DNA of 64,000 bases from Schinkia azotoformans LMG 9581 (GCF_000307855.1 NZ_AJLR01000146.1:186001-250000), one strand, 5' to 3'; shown: positions 53,634-62,551, counted from the stretch's first letter. The notes: a model not told the origin generated them from the letters alone. Translations and numbers: made by a program.

Positions 53634-54422
53634 ATGAGAAACTTGTTGGAGGCTCATGGTCTTACAAAAAGCTTTGGAGGCGTAGTTGCAAATCGTGATG
53701 TTTCGTTCACCCTTGAAGAAGGGCTAATTGTTGGTTTAATTGGGCCAAACGGTGCAGGTAAAAGTACGATGTTTAACATGTTATCTGCTGTATTTCCCCC
53801 TACAACTGGTGAGATTAAATATAAAGGCCAGAGAATCGAAAAAATGTCATCCTATAAAGTTTGTGAGTTAGGCATCTCGAGAACATTTCAAAACTTACAA
53901 GTATTTAAAAACATGAGCGTTTTAGAAAATGTGATGGTTGGACATCATTCAAGAACAAAATCAGGAATGCTTGCTGCTGCCTTACGCTTCCCCAGTGCTA
54001 AAAAAGAAGAGAAAATTATTCTTGAAGCAGCAATGGAGCAAATCAAATTTGTTGGTTTAGAGGATCTATATGATGTAAATGCAGGAAGTTTGCCATTAGG
54101 CAAGCTCCGCTTACTAGAATTAGCAAGAGCACTGGCAACGAAGCCTGAACTTTTACTTTTAGATGAGATTGCAGCGGGTCTGAATCATATTGAAACGCTT
54201 GAGATGAGTGAACTTATTAAAAGAATTCGCAATAAGGGAATATCTATCTTTGTTGTAGAACATGATATGGATTTGGTTATGGGCATATGTGACAAGATTA
54301 TCGTTCTGGACCAAGGAATGAAAATTGCTGAAGGAACACCTAAGGAAATACAAAATAATGAAAAGGTAATAGCAGCTTATCTTGGTGAGGAAGCCGAGGA
54401 AAAAGTCGAGGTGATAGGATGA
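53634..54422 (+). CDS. LivG-type ABC ATPase
   Basis: 262 residues. Walker A GPNGAGKST, Q-loop FQNLQVF, and Walker B LLLLDEIAAGLNHIE, where Ile stands at the usual Pro. The signature region reads LPLGKLRLLELARAL, where most LivG proteins have a YGQQRRLEIARAL form, so the usual GQQ is altered. Otherwise complete, including the BCA-type C-terminus. Overlaps the next gene by four bases (ATGA). Confidence 0.9.
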   Translation: MRNLLEAHGLTKSFGGVVANRDVSFTLEEGLIVGLIGPNGAGKSTMFNMLSAVFPPTTGEIKYKGQRIEKMSSYKVCELGISRTFQNLQVFKNMSVLENVMVGHHSRTKSGMLAAALRFPSAKKEEKIILEAAMEQIKFVGLEDLYDVNAGSLPLGKLRLLELARALATKPELLLLDEIAAGLNHIETLEMSELIKRIRNKGISIFVVEHDMDLVMGICDKIIVLDQGMKIAEGTPKEIQNNEKVIAAYLGEEAEEKVEVIG

Positions 54423-55171
54423 TAAAAAGAATAGATCGCGAGAAAATATTGGATATCAAAAACCTACATTTTAGTTATGGCCCAATTAAGGCTTTAGATA
54501 ACTTGTCCCTCCATGTACATAAAGGAGAGATTGTTGCATTGTTAGGTGCAAATGGAGCGGGGAAAACAACATTACTTCAAACAATATCCGGATTAAATAG
54601 CGCTGATTCGGGTGAGATAATTTTTAAAGATGAGAGCATTACTAAGCTATCAGCTGAAAAAATTGTGCAACGGCATCTTATTCATGTGCCAGAGCATAGA
54701 CAAGTATTTTCAACGATGAGTGTCTTGGATAATTTACATCTTGGCGCCTATCATCATTATCAGAAAACAAAAAAGAAAAATGTCGTTCAAGAGATCGAAA
54801 AGCTGTTTGAAATTTTTCCTATTCTTGAAGAGAGAAAGGATCAGTTGGCAGGAACACTATCTGGCGGCCAGCAACAAATGTTAGCGATTGCAAGAGCAAT
54901 TATGTCTAAGCCTGACTTATTGCTTCTAGATGAGCCATCCCTAGGATTAGCACCAATTGTTGTGAAAGAGGTACTTGAGTTAGTAAAGAATTTACGCGAT
55001 CAATATAATACAACAGTATTATTGATAGAGCAAAATGTATTTGCATCTCTTAAAATATCTGACCGTGCCTATGTTATACAGCATGGTGAAATTGTTAAAG
55101 AAGGTTCTGCACAAGAATTGCTACGAGATGAAAATGTTAAGGAAGCTTTTTTAGGTCATGCAGTAGGATAA
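54419..55171 (+). CDS. LivF-type ABC ATPase
   Basis: 250 residues. Walker A GANGAGKTT, signature LSGGQQQMLAIARAI and Walker B LLLLDEPSLGLAP. Start ATG overlaps the LivG stop. Works with LivG to energise the transporter. Confidence 0.92.
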   Translation: MIKRIDREKILDIKNLHFSYGPIKALDNLSLHVHKGEIVALLGANGAGKTTLLQTISGLNSADSGEIIFKDESITKLSAEKIVQRHLIHVPEHRQVFSTMSVLDNLHLGAYHHYQKTKKKNVVQEIEKLFEIFPILEERKDQLAGTLSGGQQQMLAIARAIMSKPDLLLLDEPSLGLAPIVVKEVLELVKNLRDQYNTTVLLIEQNVFASLKISDRAYVIQHGEIVKEGSAQELLRDENVKEAFLGHAVG

Positions 55172-55302
55172 TTGATTTTATGTTAATTGGTTGTTTGGAA
55201 TTTAGGGGGTAAATGGATCTGCGCATAATTTTCCATTTATTATAAATATTCAAAACAGTAAATTAACTAAAATAAAATTTTGAAAAAAATGGGGGTTTGA
55301 AA

Positions 55303-56514
55303 ATGAAAAAATGGTTAAATTTCGGGATTATTTTTCTATTTGTTGGAATGCTTCTTACAGCTTGTGGTGGCCAGCAAACAGGAAACACATCTAAGTCGAC
55401 AACAGAAGAAAACAAAGGAGAAGAAACAAAAACTCCGGAGGTTTATAAAATTGGGGCAATTTATTCGAAAACAGGCCCTGCTAGTCCACTTGGTGAACCT
55501 GAATGGAATGCAACATTGCTTCTTGAAGAACAAATAAACGCTAATGGTGGTATTAATGGTGTGCCGGTAAAGGTTATTCTTGCTGATGATGAGTCTAAGC
55601 AGGAAAAGGCGATTGAAGAAATGAACCGTTTGATTCATGACGAAAAAGTGAATATTATTCTTGGAACTTCAACGACCGGTCCTAGTCTTGCGATGAAAGG
55701 ACTGGCAATGGAAAATCAAATTCCGATGATTTCAGCTGCTGCAGCTACATCCGTAGTTGCACCTGTTGAGGAGTCAACATGGGTGTTTAAGACACCACAT
55801 TCTGATTTACACGCAGTAACACGTATTTATCAGTACATGAAACAAGAGGGAATCACAAAAATTGCTACTTTAACAGATTCAAATGCATATGGTGCTGCTG
55901 GATTGGAAGTACTTAAAGAATTATCTGGTGAAAATGGCATCGAAATCGTAACTTCTGAATCTTATAATACAAATGATACAGATATGAGTGCACAATTAAC
56001 GAAGATTAATAATTCTGGCGCGGAAGCTCTAGTTGTATGGGGAACAAATCCAGGTCCAGCTATTATAGCGAAAAATATGAAAGAATTAAGCATGACAATG
56101 CCACATATCAGCAGTCATGGTATTGCAAATAATACATTTATTGAACTAGCTGAAGGTGGAGCTGAGGGCGTTGTTATCCCTACAGGTAAATTATTGTTCC
56201 CAACCCAAATTGAAGAGTCAGATCCACAATATGAAGTAATCAAGAATTTCTATGATGCTTATCATTCAAAATTTGGCGGAGAGCCAACACAATTCGGTTC
56301 TTACGGATATGACAATATGCTTTTAGCTATTGAAGCACTGAAAAATGCTGGTACAGACCGCCAAGCAATCAGAGATTATCTTGAGACAAAAGTTCAAAGC
56401 TTTGTAGGGGCAACAGGTACATTTACATTCTCTCCTGAAGATCATAATGGTTTGTCAGCAGATAGTATGGTATTAGCAGAAGTTAAAGATGGAAAGTGGA
56501 TGCTAAAAAAGTAG
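55303..56514 (+). CDS. LivK-type substrate-binding lipoprotein
   Basis: 403 residues from the ATG at 55303. Lipoprotein signal with lipobox LTAC (Cys ~21), Thr/Lys/Glu linker, then a periplasmic-binding-like type I domain pair: YKIGAIYSKTGPASPLGEPEWNATLL, VNIILGTSTTGPSLAM, PMISAAAA, and GSYGYDNMLLAIEALKNAG. Catches the substrate outside the cell for LivHMGF. Specificity for phenylacetate or another aromatic acid is inference from context. Confidence 0.9.
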   Translation: MKKWLNFGIIFLFVGMLLTACGGQQTGNTSKSTTEENKGEETKTPEVYKIGAIYSKTGPASPLGEPEWNATLLLEEQINANGGINGVPVKVILADDESKQEKAIEEMNRLIHDEKVNIILGTSTTGPSLAMKGLAMENQIPMISAAAATSVVAPVEESTWVFKTPHSDLHAVTRIYQYMKQEGITKIATLTDSNAYGAAGLEVLKELSGENGIEIVTSESYNTNDTDMSAQLTKINNSGAEALVVWGTNPGPAIIAKNMKELSMTMPHISSHGIANNTFIELAEGGAEGVVIPTGKLLFPTQIEESDPQYEVIKNFYDAYHSKFGGEPTQFGSYGYDNMLLAIEALKNAGTDRQAIRDYLETKVQSFVGATGTFTFSPEDHNGLSADSMVLAEVKDGKWMLKK

Positions 56515-56524
56515 GAGTGGTGTA

Positions 56525-56926
56525 ATGGATACTAAAATTACGGAAAGAGTTACAAATGATCCTTATGCTAAATTATTGGGGATGTCGGTTGATGAAATCG
56601 CAGAGGGATTTGCAAAGGTTTCGATGGATGTAACCGATAATATGCTGAATATTCACGGTACTGCAAATGGCGGAGTCATTTTTTCACTTGCAGACGCAGC
56701 GTTTGCAATCGCTAGCAATACGTATGAACAACAGGCAGTTGGAATTAACGTGAATATTAACTTTATTGCAGCAGGTTTTTCTAATGATAGATTAATAGCA
56801 GTTGCCAAAGAAGTTTCTAAAAATTCTAAATTGGGTTTCTATAATATGGAAGTTAGAAATGAACATGATCAATTAATTGCAACTGCTGATGGCATGGTTT
56901 ATCGTAAAAATAAGATAAATGCTTAA
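56525..56926 (+). CDS. paaI: PaaI-type hotdog thioesterase
   Basis: 133 residues, hotdog fold with the catalytic-site segment NIHGTANGGVIFSLADAAFAIASN, matching PaaI (HG-x-NGG-x3-SLAD). It hydrolyses phenylacetyl-CoA or ring-hydroxylated dead-end CoA thioesters, freeing CoA. Starts 10 bases after livK, so it is part of the transport operon. Confidence 0.9.
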   Translation: MDTKITERVTNDPYAKLLGMSVDEIAEGFAKVSMDVTDNMLNIHGTANGGVIFSLADAAFAIASNTYEQQAVGINVNINFIAAGFSNDRLIAVAKEVSKNSKLGFYNMEVRNEHDQLIATADGMVYRKNKINA

Positions 56927-56931
56927 ATGGA

Positions 56932-56979
56932 AAGGGGTATCCAAATAATCGGGCTTAAGATTATTTGAATGCCCCTTAT
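56932..56979. terminator. Bidirectional terminator
   Basis: Long hairpin: AAGGGGTAT-C-CAAATAATC / GATTATTTGAATGCCCCTT, with small mismatches, between convergent thioesterase genes. Confidence 0.75.
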
Positions 56980-57004
56980 GCTTTGTCAAATTAAAATTTT
57001 AAAT

Positions 57005-57430
57005 CTAATGATTTTCCATAATCAACACGGAAGAGACAGCACTTGCCACTTTCTTATCATTTTGGATCACATCTGCCAGAACATAAGCAGTTCTTTTTCC
57101 TAATCTTTCCACTCTAGCTTCTACATATATTTCCCCGATTTGGGCTGGTCTATGAAAAGTTGTATGTAAATCAATAGATGTGAATGCTTGATTATCATTT
57201 AATTTTGATGCGATAGCATAAGCCATCATTGTATCTGCTACTGCAGAAAGATAACCACCCATAACCACTCCAATACCATTAATAAATTTTTCATCTACTT
57301 GCCAAACTCCACGAGCTATACCATCATCAGAAAAAGTAGGCTGCAGCTGTAATGTTAAATCACAGTTTGGTGGTATATTCCCTTTTGTTACTACCTCCAC
57401 TAAATCTTTTGGTCGATATATTTTTTTCAT
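57005..57430 (-). CDS. Second hotdog thioesterase
   Basis: 141 residues from the ATG at 57430 (AAAGGAG 7 bases before). Hotdog PaaI/YigI-like thioesterase with FINGIGVVMGGYLSAVADTMMAYAI and TSIDLHTTFHRPAQIGEIYVEARVERLGKR. Acyl-CoA substrate unknown; it faces the aromatic clusters and may clear CoA esters. Confidence 0.82.
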   Translation of the reverse strand: MKKIYRPKDLVEVVTKGNIPPNCDLTLQLQPTFSDDGIARGVWQVDEKFINGIGVVMGGYLSAVADTMMAYAIASKLNDNQAFTSIDLHTTFHRPAQIGEIYVEARVERLGKRTAYVLADVIQNDKKVASAVSSVLIMENH

Positions 57431-57592
57431 TGTCAAACTCCTTTATACTTACATTTTTATAGCTTATATATATTATTATGCTTTATATATATATTTCCTT
57501 CTAAATATATTAAAAACATAATGTTTATTAAATTTTACAAACATTTTAGTACTAAATATTTAGAAAATTATAACAAACCGTGTTGTTTAAAG

Positions 57593-57608
57593 TTGAAAGT
57601 GCTTTCAA
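57593..57608 (+). promoter_or_regulatory. cre-like inverted repeat before the monooxygenase operon
   Basis: TTGAAAGTGCTTTCAA: arms TTGAAAG/CTTTCAA around TG. It fits the CcpA cre consensus except that the central CG is TG. Located 49 bases before the first ORF. Confidence 0.5.
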
Positions 57609-57656
57609 TACAATATAAATATCAAGTGAAGCGGAAAAAAGAGGAGGTGTACTGTT

Positions 57657-57749
57657 ATGCAAGGTAATGGTAAAAAAGACGGAAAGTGCTGTGGGAATTG
57701 CTCCGGAAAGACGTCATGTTCAGATAGTCATGGTGAAAAGAAATACTAG
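57657..57749 (+). CDS. 30-residue Cys-rich peptide at head of operon
   Basis: ATG at 57657 after the strong site GAGGAGGTG; stop at 57747-57749. The peptide contains KCCGNCSGKTSC, i.e. four Cys in eleven residues, plus Lys/Gly and one His. This could bind iron, zinc or an Fe-S cluster, or act as a metallothionein-like chaperone. It occupies the position of dmpK in Pseudomonas phenol-hydroxylase operons (dmpK product: needed to load iron into apo-enzyme), though DmpK is about three times longer and unrelated in sequence. No family recognised. Confidence 0.6.
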   Translation: MQGNGKKDGKCCGNCSGKTSCSDSHGEKKY

Positions 57750-57832
57750 TAGCTGATACATCATTCATATTTGTATGTAGGTAATAAAATTAAATAGCAT
57801 TAGTAGAGTAGAAGTCTAGGAGGGAATTGAAA

Positions 57833-58954
57833 ATGAGTGCTGATCAATCATCACAGATCAAACCAATTCGTGAAAAACCTTTTACATGGGATACGAAAAA
57901 TGAATATGAAGAAGTAACGTTAAGAATGCAAACTTATATGCATTATCATTATCGTAATATTTTTGATGAAAGAGATTATGATCTTTATGACCCTCGCTAT
58001 ACAAGAATTAAATCTTCTGATTGGGAAGCGTTTAGAGATCCGAAACGATATTGGTATACAACCTACACTAGGGATAGAAAAAATCTAGCTATTGAAGTGG
58101 AAAATGGGTTTAAAAATGCACAGGAATTAGGAATAATCGAAAATCTGCCAAGCCAATGGGCAGATGCGCTACGTGATATATACACTCCTTTACGCCATAT
58201 CGAATATGGTGAAAATGTCCAAATGCAGCATGTAATTCGCTATGCTCTAGGTACGCCGATAGAGCAATGTGCTACTTTTCAAGCCTATGATAAAACAGGT
58301 AGAGCACAATGGATTACACTTTGGGCAATGAATATGCAGGAGCATCATGGTAATTTCCTAGATCATAGTAAGGAGATTCTATTAAATGAGCCTGCTTATC
58401 AGCCATTACGCAGCTATGCTGAAGAATTATTAGTAACAAACGATTGGGCGGAAGTAATTTTAGCAGAAAACCTTACTTTAGATCTTTTGTTAGGGAATTT
58501 AATGTATAAACATTTAACTAAGGAAGCTGGAAAGTTTAACGATTATCATCTTTCAGTATTAAATTTAACGATTAATAAACAAATGAAATGGCAATCGGAT
58601 TGGGCTTTCGCACTATTTAAACATTTTGCTAATGATAAACCAACGAGCCGTTGGGATTATTTGAAGTCATTAGGGTACGAGGAGTGGCCTGGTGATTATC
58701 GTTGGGGCAGAACACTCACTGACCCAAGGGAGACACCAGAGGAAAACTTGAGCAATTTAGAAATCATTCAGGAATGGGTGGAGAAGTGGTATCCAAAAGC
58801 ATATAAAGCTGTTTTAGCACTTGCACCTTTATTTGAAAAACACAATCTTGGTATAGATTTGGAGCAAATATTGAAGCAAATAGAGGAAGAGGATATTATT
58901 CCACTTTACAAAAAAGCAGGAATTCCATTTCATTGTGCGGCTTCACCAGTCTAA
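57833..58954 (+). CDS. Phenol-hydroxylase beta subunit (DmpL-like)
   Basis: 373 residues from the ATG at 57833 after AGGAGGG. Matches the beta subunit of group-1 soluble diiron monooxygenases: early RMQTYMHYHYRNIF..., PSQWADALRDIYTPLRHIEYGENVQMQHVIRYA, and DEKxDW-like acids without diiron ligands. It pairs with the alpha subunit to form the (alpha-beta-gamma)2 hydroxylase. Order L-M-N-O-P equals dmpLMNOP. Slightly longer than DmpL. Confidence 0.88.
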   Translation: MSADQSSQIKPIREKPFTWDTKNEYEEVTLRMQTYMHYHYRNIFDERDYDLYDPRYTRIKSSDWEAFRDPKRYWYTTYTRDRKNLAIEVENGFKNAQELGIIENLPSQWADALRDIYTPLRHIEYGENVQMQHVIRYALGTPIEQCATFQAYDKTGRAQWITLWAMNMQEHHGNFLDHSKEILLNEPAYQPLRSYAEELLVTNDWAEVILAENLTLDLLLGNLMYKHLTKEAGKFNDYHLSVLNLTINKQMKWQSDWAFALFKHFANDKPTSRWDYLKSLGYEEWPGDYRWGRTLTDPRETPEENLSNLEIIQEWVEKWYPKAYKAVLALAPLFEKHNLGIDLEQILKQIEEEDIIPLYKKAGIPFHCAASPV

Positions 58955-58969
58955 AGAGGAGGAATGAAG

Positions 58970-59269
58970 ATGTCTGTTGATACAGTTAGATATGTTGGTA
59001 TCGATTTAGATACTAGTGGCGGGGAGGTTATCAAAGCAATTATCGCTGCTGCAAAGGATGACAATACGGGAGTAGAAGTTGATGATTTTTCAACATTTAT
59101 TAAACTAAAGGCTCCCAATGAGTTGATTATTAACAGGTGTAATGTGGAAGAGCATCTAGGAAGAGATTGGTCTATGGATGAACTTCATATTTATATGGCA
59201 TCCTATTTTGGCTTTATGGAAGAGATGGACGATGAACAGCTAATCATTCGTTGGAATAACGTTGACTAA
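58970..59269 (+). CDS. Monooxygenase effector protein (DmpM-like)
   Basis: 99 residues from the ATG at 58970 (an ATG six bases earlier is too near the AGGAGGA site). MmoB/DmpM-family regulator: RYVGIDLDTSGGEVIKAIIAAA ... and ISIxRxxVEE-like INRCNVEEHLGRDWSMDELHIYM. It binds the hydroxylase without a cofactor and raises turnover. Confidence 0.88.
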   Translation: MSVDTVRYVGIDLDTSGGEVIKAIIAAAKDDNTGVEVDDFSTFIKLKAPNELIINRCNVEEHLGRDWSMDELHIYMASYFGFMEEMDDEQLIIRWNNVD

Positions 59270-59286
59270 AAAATGAGGTGAGTTCT

Positions 59287-60795
59287 TTGGCAGTTAAACT
59301 TAGTTCAAAAGATCAATATAAATATTTAACTAGAGATTTAATGTGGGAACCAAAAGACTTTGATATGAAAACAGTGTATCCTTTAATCGAAAAAGAAGGA
59401 ATTCATATTAAAGATCCGAAAAAATGGGAAGATCCTTTCCGTATGACTTACAATCAATATGTAAAAATTCAATCGGAGAAGGATTCTATCTATCATTCGG
59501 TGGTTAATGCTTTTGAAGCCAATCATGGACATGCAAAAGTAGTAGACTCCCGATGGTATGAAGGGGTAAAAGCGTTTGCTGTAGCTGTTCAGCCAGCAGA
59601 ATATCAAGCACACCGCTTAATGGCTTATATTGGAAGGAATATTCCAATTGAAGCAATCCGTTTTGCTACTTTTGCCCAAGCAATCGATGAATTGCGCCAC
59701 GCACAAATTGAGATTAAACATTATGCCCATATGAGTAAATATTACGATGGTCTACATTCCTATGCTAAAACAAATGAGAATCATTGGTTTAACACCGTTC
59801 CAAAGTCATTCTTTGAAGATGCATTAAGTGCAGGACCATTTGAAGCATTGATGGCGATTTCCTTTTCATTTGAATATTGCTTTACAAATATTTTGTTCTT
59901 GCCATTTGCTTCCTCAGCAGCTGCTGTTGGTGATGAGCATTTTGCTGCGACAGGTAAAACAGTACAATCGGATGAATCAAGACATATGGCGCTCGGAATG
60001 TCTGCCTTGAAAATGCTATTAGAAGAAGATGACCGAAACGTTCCGATTGTTCAGAAGTGGTTGGATAAATGGTATTGGAGAGCCTACAGAATGTTTTCTG
60101 TTGTATCAGTAATCGTGGATTACTACCCGCGTATTCGTCCAATCTCATGGAAAAAAGCTTTCGAAATCTATATTGAAGACCAAGTATTTAATGGCTTATT
60201 TAAAGATCTAAGAAAATATGGTATTCGCCTACCTTTACATGCAGAAGATAGCATAAAGGAAAAAGAACATTACTCCCATGCCACTATGAGAATTTTAGAT
60301 CATTATAAACATGCTAATGTATTTAGAACATTTAAGCTGCAGCCGGATGATTATGAGTGGCTGGCAAGTGAGTACCCAAATACGTTTGACCAATATTATG
60401 CGTCTTATTATAAGCGTCAAGGTGATCACGCATTAGCTGTTACTAGTCCGGGAATCCCATCTGTATGTAAAGTATGTCAAATTCCATTGGAATTTGTAAA
60501 TCCGGATAAACCAACACAACAATGGACACAGTACAGTGAATACAATGGTGATATCCATATGACATGTTCACCAGGCTGTAAACATTTATTTGAATCAGAA
60601 CCACAAAAGTATATGCAAATGTGGTGGCCAGCTGAAGCTTATGTAAGTGGTGAATTTGGAGAAAATGTTCCGATGGATCTGTTTAAGTATTTAGCGTTTA
60701 GTCCTGAAGAAGCGGGAGAGCATTACTCATCTAGAGACCGTTTACGTTGGCTGCAATACCGCCAAGTTATTAATTTTGATAAGAGATTCAAATAA
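59287..60795 (+). CDS. Phenol-hydroxylase alpha subunit (DmpN-like), diiron
   Basis: 502 residues from the TTG at 59287, where GAGGTGA serves as ribosome site (a GTG inside that site is in frame but unlikely). All six iron ligands are in place: E105, E135, H138 (DELRH), E196, E230 and H233 (DESRH), the same numbering and spacing as toluene-4-monooxygenase TmoA within 1-2 residues. The C-terminus has a YHS zinc module (VCKVCQIPL ... CSPGCKHLFESEP). Hydroxylates phenol or an alkyl-benzene to a catechol with O2. Opening KYLTRDLMWEPKDFD resembles DmpN. Confidence 0.92.
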   Translation: MAVKLSSKDQYKYLTRDLMWEPKDFDMKTVYPLIEKEGIHIKDPKKWEDPFRMTYNQYVKIQSEKDSIYHSVVNAFEANHGHAKVVDSRWYEGVKAFAVAVQPAEYQAHRLMAYIGRNIPIEAIRFATFAQAIDELRHAQIEIKHYAHMSKYYDGLHSYAKTNENHWFNTVPKSFFEDALSAGPFEALMAISFSFEYCFTNILFLPFASSAAAVGDEHFAATGKTVQSDESRHMALGMSALKMLLEEDDRNVPIVQKWLDKWYWRAYRMFSVVSVIVDYYPRIRPISWKKAFEIYIEDQVFNGLFKDLRKYGIRLPLHAEDSIKEKEHYSHATMRILDHYKHANVFRTFKLQPDDYEWLASEYPNTFDQYYASYYKRQGDHALAVTSPGIPSVCKVCQIPLEFVNPDKPTQQWTQYSEYNGDIHMTCSPGCKHLFESEPQKYMQMWWPAEAYVSGEFGENVPMDLFKYLAFSPEEAGEHYSSRDRLRWLQYRQVINFDKRFK

Positions 60796-60811
60796 TTGGA
60801 GGTGAATACAA

Positions 60812-61102
60812 TTGGCAATCAGTTATTTACATGATCCAAACCATTTGTTGGTCCATATAGTTCCATCTTCTTTAGCTGGCGGGGATGAATTATTAACCTA
60901 TATCGCACTTAGGGCAAAATATGATATGACGGGATTAGATTTAAAAGAAGCCGGTCTTAGCTTATGGAACTTAAATGAAGACAATCATCGCTATAAGTTA
61001 GTGACATGGCTTGGTGGTCAAGATGTCGATGTCGATGAAAAGAAAACATTGAAAGAAATGGGAATTAGAAACGGTGCACCAATTCAAATCATTGCAGTCT
61101 AG
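60812..61102 (+). CDS. Phenol-hydroxylase gamma subunit (DmpO-like)
   Basis: 96 residues, TTG start after TGGAGGTG. It has the small gamma-subunit pattern (HLLVHIVPSSLAGGDELLTYIALRAK ...). Third structural subunit of the hydroxylase. Confidence 0.83.
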   Translation: MAISYLHDPNHLLVHIVPSSLAGGDELLTYIALRAKYDMTGLDLKEAGLSLWNLNEDNHRYKLVTWLGGQDVDVDEKKTLKEMGIRNGAPIQIIAV

Positions 61103-61150
61103 AAGACTATAAAAATATTCAAATAGCATAAAAGGGAGGACTCATTTGTT

Positions 61151-62173
61151 ATGAGTAAGACAATGGTAGAAACATATGAGGTCACTCTTGAACCTAGCGG
61201 GAATCAAATACAAGTGAGGGAAGGCCAAACGATTTTGGATGCCCTTATCCGTAATGGTATTCAAATACCGTATGGGTGTCGTCATGGCAGCTGTAGTGCT
61301 TGTAAAGCTAGGGTGCTGGAAGGTAATTATGAAATTATGGGGAGAGTATCCGAATACTCTCTTCTCTCCTTTGAGAGAGATGATGGCATGATTCTTCTTT
61401 GCAGCACATTGGCAGAGAGTGATCTTGTAGTGGAAATTGAAGAAGAAGAGGAAGAAGGCCTAACATTTTATCCGGTTGTTGATTTTGAAGCAACAGTCGA
61501 AAAAAATGAGCAGGTTACACCAGATATTCACATTATTGATCTGGAGTTGACCGAACCAACAACTGTACCTTATGGCGCAGGGCAATTTTTCGAATTTCAG
61601 GTTCAAGGTGAATCAGAACTCAGGTCCTATTCCGCGGCAACTAGATATATTGATAACAAAAAGATTCAGCTTCATGTTAAAAGAATTCCAAATGGCATTG
61701 GCTCGAACTATATGTGTGACCTTAAAGTTGGAGCAACTGTAAAAGCTTCGGGACCATATGGGAAAATGCAATTACGTGATCGCGATAAAGATTTAGTGTT
61801 TGTTGCTGGCGGTTCAGGTATGGCCCCAATCAAGGCTTTGCTTGAAGAAGTTTTTTCTGCCTCTTTTGACCATGAAGCATGGTTTTTCTATGGGGCTAGA
61901 ACAGAACAGGATTTATATTTAGTAGAAGATTGGCTTGAATTGGAACGAAAATATCCAAATTTCCACTTTATCCCTGCACTATCCAATCTTTCAGATGACT
62001 CAAATTGGAGTGGGGAAAGAGGATTTATTGCTGATGTAATCAAGAAAAAGATGGAGTCATGTAGTGGGATGGATGCTTACCTTTGCGGGCCGCCGATCAT
62101 GTGCGAAACGGTAACAGATGCCTTATATGGAAAAGGCTTAAGAGGAAACCATATCTATTTAGATGAATTTTAG
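61151..62173 (+). CDS. Phenol-hydroxylase reductase (DmpP-like)
   Basis: 340 residues. N-terminal plant-type ferredoxin with [2Fe-2S] Cys 43, 48, 51 and 84 (GCRHGSCSAC ... LLCST), then FAD domain (RSYSAATR, with GAGQFFEF before) and NAD domain (FVAGGSGMAPIKALLEEV, YLCGPPIMCE). Moves electrons from NADH to the diiron centre. Order ferredoxin-FAD-NAD is that of DmpP/XylZ-type reductases and opposite to PaaE. Confidence 0.93.
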   Translation: MSKTMVETYEVTLEPSGNQIQVREGQTILDALIRNGIQIPYGCRHGSCSACKARVLEGNYEIMGRVSEYSLLSFERDDGMILLCSTLAESDLVVEIEEEEEEGLTFYPVVDFEATVEKNEQVTPDIHIIDLELTEPTTVPYGAGQFFEFQVQGESELRSYSAATRYIDNKKIQLHVKRIPNGIGSNYMCDLKVGATVKASGPYGKMQLRDRDKDLVFVAGGSGMAPIKALLEEVFSASFDHEAWFFYGARTEQDLYLVEDWLELERKYPNFHFIPALSNLSDDSNWSGERGFIADVIKKKMESCSGMDAYLCGPPIMCETVTDALYGKGLRGNHIYLDEF

Positions 62174-62185
62174 TTATTAATTAAA

Positions 62186-62224
62186 AACTGTCAGGAACCA
62201 AATTCAGATTCCTGACAGCTTTTA
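62186..62224 (+). terminator. Terminator after the monooxygenase operon
   Basis: 10-bp stem CTGTCAGGAA / TTCCTGACAG with T4 tail. Confidence 0.88.
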
Positions 62225-62395
62225 GGAAGTAAGTGATATCCTATATAGGATTCTTCTATAACATCCCCCTTTTTTAAAAAACAATTAAGAAAATTTCCAG
62301 AAAAGACGATGGTTGTTTCATATATAGCAACACAATCCTTGTATATGGGACAAACTTTGATATATTGATTATACAAGACATTTTTTGTATTATCA

Positions 62396-62482
62396 AATAC
62401 GCCTCGGCGTATTTCTGCCTCAGATTTTCAGAGGCATCCGCCGGAGGCTTAATTTCATTCAGTAATTGCTGAATGAAATTAA
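62396..62482. repeat. Structured intergenic element with two to three hairpins
   Basis: Palindrome ACGCCTCGGCGT (~62399-62410), then GCCTC/GAGGC pairing, then a perfect 14-bp stem TTAATTTCATTCAG (62449-62462) / CTGAATGAAATTAA (62469-62482) with loop TAATTG. GC-richer than its surroundings. It resembles dispersed REP-like repeats of Bacillus genomes; that needs a genome-wide check. It lies between the operon terminator and the regulator start. Confidence 0.55.
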
Positions 62483-62551
62483 AGCGCTGTCATTTGTTGA
62501 TTTTGACATCAAGAGACTAGAATAATTTTCTTGGATCGAGGTGGTATTGTA

